A stretch of DNA of 64,000 nt from positions 1-64,000 of the forward strand of contig CAJCIO010000072.1 of assembly GCA_903970465.1 (NCBI GenBank), read 5' to 3'. A model generated the notes under the pieces. The model was not told the DNA's origin. It did no database searches and saw only the letters and a program-made list of their open reading frames with translations. Shown here in pieces: positions 62,101-64,000 of this stretch (position 1 is its first letter; each line of letters opens with the position of its first letter). The DNA is from Gammaproteobacteria bacterium. GTDB taxonomy: Bacteria; Pseudomonadota; Gammaproteobacteria; Pseudomonadales; Pseudomonadaceae. The position numbers and the translations under genes were made by a program.

Positions 62101-64000
62101 AGGCCCTCGCTGACCGCAATCATGTGGCCCAGGTGATGGGCCAGACCACCCGTCAACTGTGGCTCAAGCCGCAGCCGCGCGAGACCATCGGTTACAGCCT
62201 CAGCGGCGATCCTGAGACGGTTGGGGCTGTGGGCGGTAGCTACAACCCGTCGCTGATCAGGCGAGTTCGTCGTTTATATCCAAGTATGGAGGACAGCGCC
62301 GTCACGGCCTTGCTCGATACGTTGCAAATGGATGAAGCACAGCTGGCCCTGGAAATGGACAAGCGCCAGGCAGAGCTTGACCAGTTGCGCCAGGATCTAG
62401 CCGCATGGGCCGCCAAGGACCAGCACGAAGTCGTCGGAACTCAACATGTACGGCCGATACCGCGAGCCTATCGCGAGCAAGCCGCGCGGGCCATTGAAGG
62501 TGCGTTCCAGCGCACATCCGAAGCCAGAACCAGCGCCGATGGCCTGAACATCGGATACGAGCTGAATCTGACCGGCATACGCCTGGCCAACCTGCCGAGT
62601 TTGACAGCGGACATGAGACACGTCGCCAGCTTGAGGTTAGCCAACATGTCGTTGCAAGAAGTGCCCGAGGCCTTTTTGCGCGGGTTTAGCGAGTTGCGCT
62701 GGCTGGACCTAGCCAATAACCGTCTGACACGCTTGCCCGCCACCCTTGAGACTTTTCAGGGCCTTACTCGGCTGAGCTTCAAGAACAATCAAATCGTTCT
62801 GGACGCAACCGGGGTTCAGATGCTTGCCGGTCTGCGTCGCTTGAAAGTCCTGAGCCTGGAAGACAACCCCATCGAAGCATTACCCGATGTCAGCCAGATG
62901 CTCGATCTGCGCGGCCTGATGTTGCGGGGTACGGCTATTGATCGGTGGCCGACTGGGGTATTGACCCTCGAGCGTTTGGAAGTGCTGGATTTGCGCGCCA
63001 ACCGCATCACGCACATCCCTGAAGAGGTGTTGGAGCCTGCTGCCGAGCAAGCGGCAACTGTACAGCGCGTCAACGCGGCGACCTCCCTGCATGGCAATGC
63101 GCTGGATACCGACAGCCGCACGCGCATGGACCTCTATCGCCAGCAGACCGGTGTCGATTTTGGCGTGGTGGCCGCCCGAGGCCCGCATATTCCGCCTGCC
63201 GGGAACCCTGCTGAACAGTGGCTGGCAGGTACGCCGGCGGCCGATATAGCCGCCGATCAAGCGATCTGGACCGGATTGGCGGCAGAAGCGAACAGCGATG
63301 ATCTATTCACCGTACTCAGGGATCTGCGCGGTTGCAGCGAATTTCAGCGGGCTTATACCCACCTCAAGGCGCGCGTCTGGAAGCTGTTGCGAGCCGCCGC
63401 GAGCGATTCTGACCTGCGCGATGAACTGTTCGAGCTGGCGGGCCACCCGCAGACCTGCAGCGATGGCATTCTCATGGTTTTTGGCAACTTTGAAATGCGC
63501 GTCTTGCTACATGAAGCGCTGGCGCTGTCGGAGCAGGAGGGGGTAGAGCGCAGCCTGATGGACCTGGCGCGCGGGCTGTTTCGCCTGGAAGCCGTGGAAC
63601 GCATCGCGCTGCGGGTAATCGGCGAACGGCGCGGCCAGAATATCAGCGTCGACGACGTCGAGGTGCGGCTTGCCTACCGAATCGGCCTGGCCGACTCGCT
63701 GGATCTGCCCGGTCAGCCCAAGTACATGAACTACGCGCGCACCGCGAAGGTCAGTGCGGCTGATCTGCAGGCCGCCGAGGCCGAGGTGCTGGCGGCTGAG
63801 ACATCCGTCGCACTGAAGCAATCGCTGGCGGGTCGCGAGTTCTGGCTGAGTTATCTCAAGCGCCAATACGCTGAGCGCTTCGAGGCGGTCAATGGTCCGT
63901 ACTTCGCCCGTATCAACGCGCTGGATGTGGACAGAAATGTGCTGTCCGACAAGCAATACCTTGATCAGGTGGCGAAAATCGACAGTCGCCGCAAGATAGA
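59193..64000 (+). CDS. Giant toxin-like protein with leucine-rich repeats and NEL-type E3 ubiquitin ligase motif (incomplete)
   Basis: The frame is open from the ATG at 59193 (AGGA 8 bases upstream) to the window edge, so at least 1602 residues are encoded and the C-terminus is missing. Residues ~1-700 resemble the dermonecrotic-toxin-type N-terminal domain common to Pseudomonas NEL proteins, with a hydrophobic stretch near 428-500 (ALNVAAFFIPVVGEVMACVV, AISMAIAAGLGGALKLKAVL). About 1124-1281 are leucine-rich repeats (LRLANMSLQEVPEAF, LRWLDLANNRLTRLPATL, LEVLDLRANRITHIPEEV). From about 1350 comes a NEL-like domain with the CxD motif in PQTCSDGILMVFGNFEMRVL, catalytic Cys C1422 and D1424. NEL ligases of IpaH/SspH type ubiquitinate host proteins. 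No export signal seen. Confidence 0.85.
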   Translation, partial: MTKTLQPGGLNGSFIKRQLPDWLKHSTYTSLKRLGDTQIDAQYTPNGLAPWFTRATAAQQQRLQDCQTRLRHRKRGLAGLLKRFQGITQFAEPLLKARLLAVHGLDLDVNTAQWVRISREWTFNGRWEKITAVRQSLLQAALQNFTSDATFSADDCLSADGQYLVDDKIIYEPAVVHFSQPIALSPKEFAVLCHDLDLGRRYQEHLSEVFDSPLVSSRIRYESIDAYKALLHVQMHVASMKGEIGSNAYDALANLLDGNTAPHYYNQPLNIEQFSLYGVPLADAWIISGGEQGDGLHPVIVYLPGAPLYPLKEYPSLRAFKDDLRISLSQPDYQALLGGYVARRDEVDFARLIRENIFHRVTGVAEPVYNPNASLKLRSRAVHGDLFKALQDEHLQKLKDDALILAVPSAQVDAQASAARLAYWEGKGLNALNVAAFFIPVVGEVMACVVAEQLVSDAIEGAEAWNDGDRATAWSHLEALAISMAIAAGLGGALKLKAVLGRGVVLDELVAIELANGERRLWRPDLKPYAKAVSLADHLPDAEGIYTVGAKRYVSIDQRAYEVTQDASEQWRIEASVPQAYRPPIYSNGQGAWQAYGEQPLSWERRQLLRRLGNVAQGCSDTELAQAADTSGISDNRLRKVHVDRLPAPPVLVDALQRIKLDRRVTWLVDSVRTGTPSGSDLGYVPPLALELPKWPGTAIEVFKGPETWGESIVYGPDGFNDPAPIKLTQEEVYANRLPDTIVHAFDEPTARAFFGEDVEPAERVQVLRDKLADRLQTRRATVSEGLAASLRAPRSKAVECMQREFAQLTDEAATQLVDSASSAQLDALQGDPGYVPVGLAERARSVLRDLEVSRAIQGLFEPGYVSLDSDRLALRLLPRLPGWTGTLRLEMREGSMQGTLLDAIGPQDGELKTIVRGTTYTAYDRAGLELGVSATLYGSVLNALPDSERVALGLQIHQSTELSRALGAQALADRNHVAQVMGQTTRQLWLKPQPRETIGYSLSGDPETVGAVGGSYNPSLIRRVRRLYPSMEDSAVTALLDTLQMDEAQLALEMDKRQAELDQLRQDLAAWAAKDQHEVVGTQHVRPIPRAYREQAARAIEGAFQRTSEARTSADGLNIGYELNLTGIRLANLPSLTADMRHVASLRLANMSLQEVPEAFLRGFSELRWLDLANNRLTRLPATLETFQGLTRLSFKNNQIVLDATGVQMLAGLRRLKVLSLEDNPIEALPDVSQMLDLRGLMLRGTAIDRWPTGVLTLERLEVLDLRANRITHIPEEVLEPAAEQAATVQRVNAATSLHGNALDTDSRTRMDLYRQQTGVDFGVVAARGPHIPPAGNPAEQWLAGTPAADIAADQAIWTGLAAEANSDDLFTVLRDLRGCSEFQRAYTHLKARVWKLLRAAASDSDLRDELFELAGHPQTCSDGILMVFGNFEMRVLLHEALALSEQEGVERSLMDLARGLFRLEAVERIALRVIGERRGQNISVDDVEVRLAYRIGLADSLDLPGQPKYMNYARTAKVSAADLQAAEAEVLAAETSVALKQSLAGREFWLSYLKRQYAERFEAVNGPYFARINALDVDRNVLSDKQYLDQVAKIDSRRKI

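Noticed and set aside
59784..63956. Several minus-strand frames under the toxin-like gene
   Set aside because: Shadows of one continuous plus-strand frame with LRR and NEL motifs.
1..64000. CRISPR arrays, tRNA or rRNA genes, insertion sequences, prophage
   Set aside because: None seen: no regular short repeats with spacers, no cloverleaf-like segments or transposase motifs, and no phage structural genes were recognised.

Overview
The window looks like chromosome from a Pseudomonas of the fluorescens/putida type. The support is a muxABC-opmB efflux operon, a DUF1652 protein, a Pseudomonas-style thiol peroxidase, a three-domain LigD, and many GTGGGAGC-type REP palindromes between genes. All calls come from reading the sequence and recalling protein families; no search was run.

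Left part (1-13.8 kb): a stand-alone EPSP synthase (aroA); a convergent paoABC set for a periplasmic molybdenum aldehyde oxidoreductase; ligD; a small membrane protein; a tightly coupled four-gene operon (acyl-CoA dehydrogenase, PIG-L deacetylase, NodS-like methyltransferase, family 2 glycosyltransferase); a 90-residue unknown; and a Tas-like aldo/keto reductase. REP palindromes separate several of these.

Middle (13.9-41.8 kb): a large exopolysaccharide locus, all on the minus strand. It resembles the xanthan/acetan pathway: a GumD-like priming transferase, then GumM-, GumH- and GumK-like glycosyltransferases, a DxD glycosyltransferase, a WcaE-like glycosyltransferase, two acyltransferases, two flippases, two Wzy-like polymerases, three Wzc/BY-kinase copolymerases, two GumB-like export lipoprotein-family proteins, GDP-L-fucose synthesis (gmd, fcl), an outer-membrane beta-barrel and a secreted GH5 glucanase. 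It falls into four transcription units. Each is preceded by a leader carrying an ops-type (RfaH recruitment) element with core CGGTAGC, usually next to a short hairpin. Leaders A and D resemble each other, as do B and C. Two FleQ-box-like sites lie upstream of units C and D. I infer one RfaH-controlled system, probably also responsive to cyclic-di-GMP, that makes an acetylated heteropolysaccharide with a cellulose-like backbone, probably with glucuronate and fucose.

Right part (42.5-64 kb): a small membrane protein, an MscS-type channel, a small unknown, an EgtB-EgtD fusion for ergothioneine synthesis, a DUF72 protein, a DUF1652 protein, tpx, muxABC-opmB, a SCP2 protein, and the first 1602 codons of a giant toxin-like protein. 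That protein has leucine-rich repeats and a NEL-type ubiquitin-ligase motif and runs off the end of the window. No tRNA, rRNA, CRISPR array, insertion sequence or prophage was seen.
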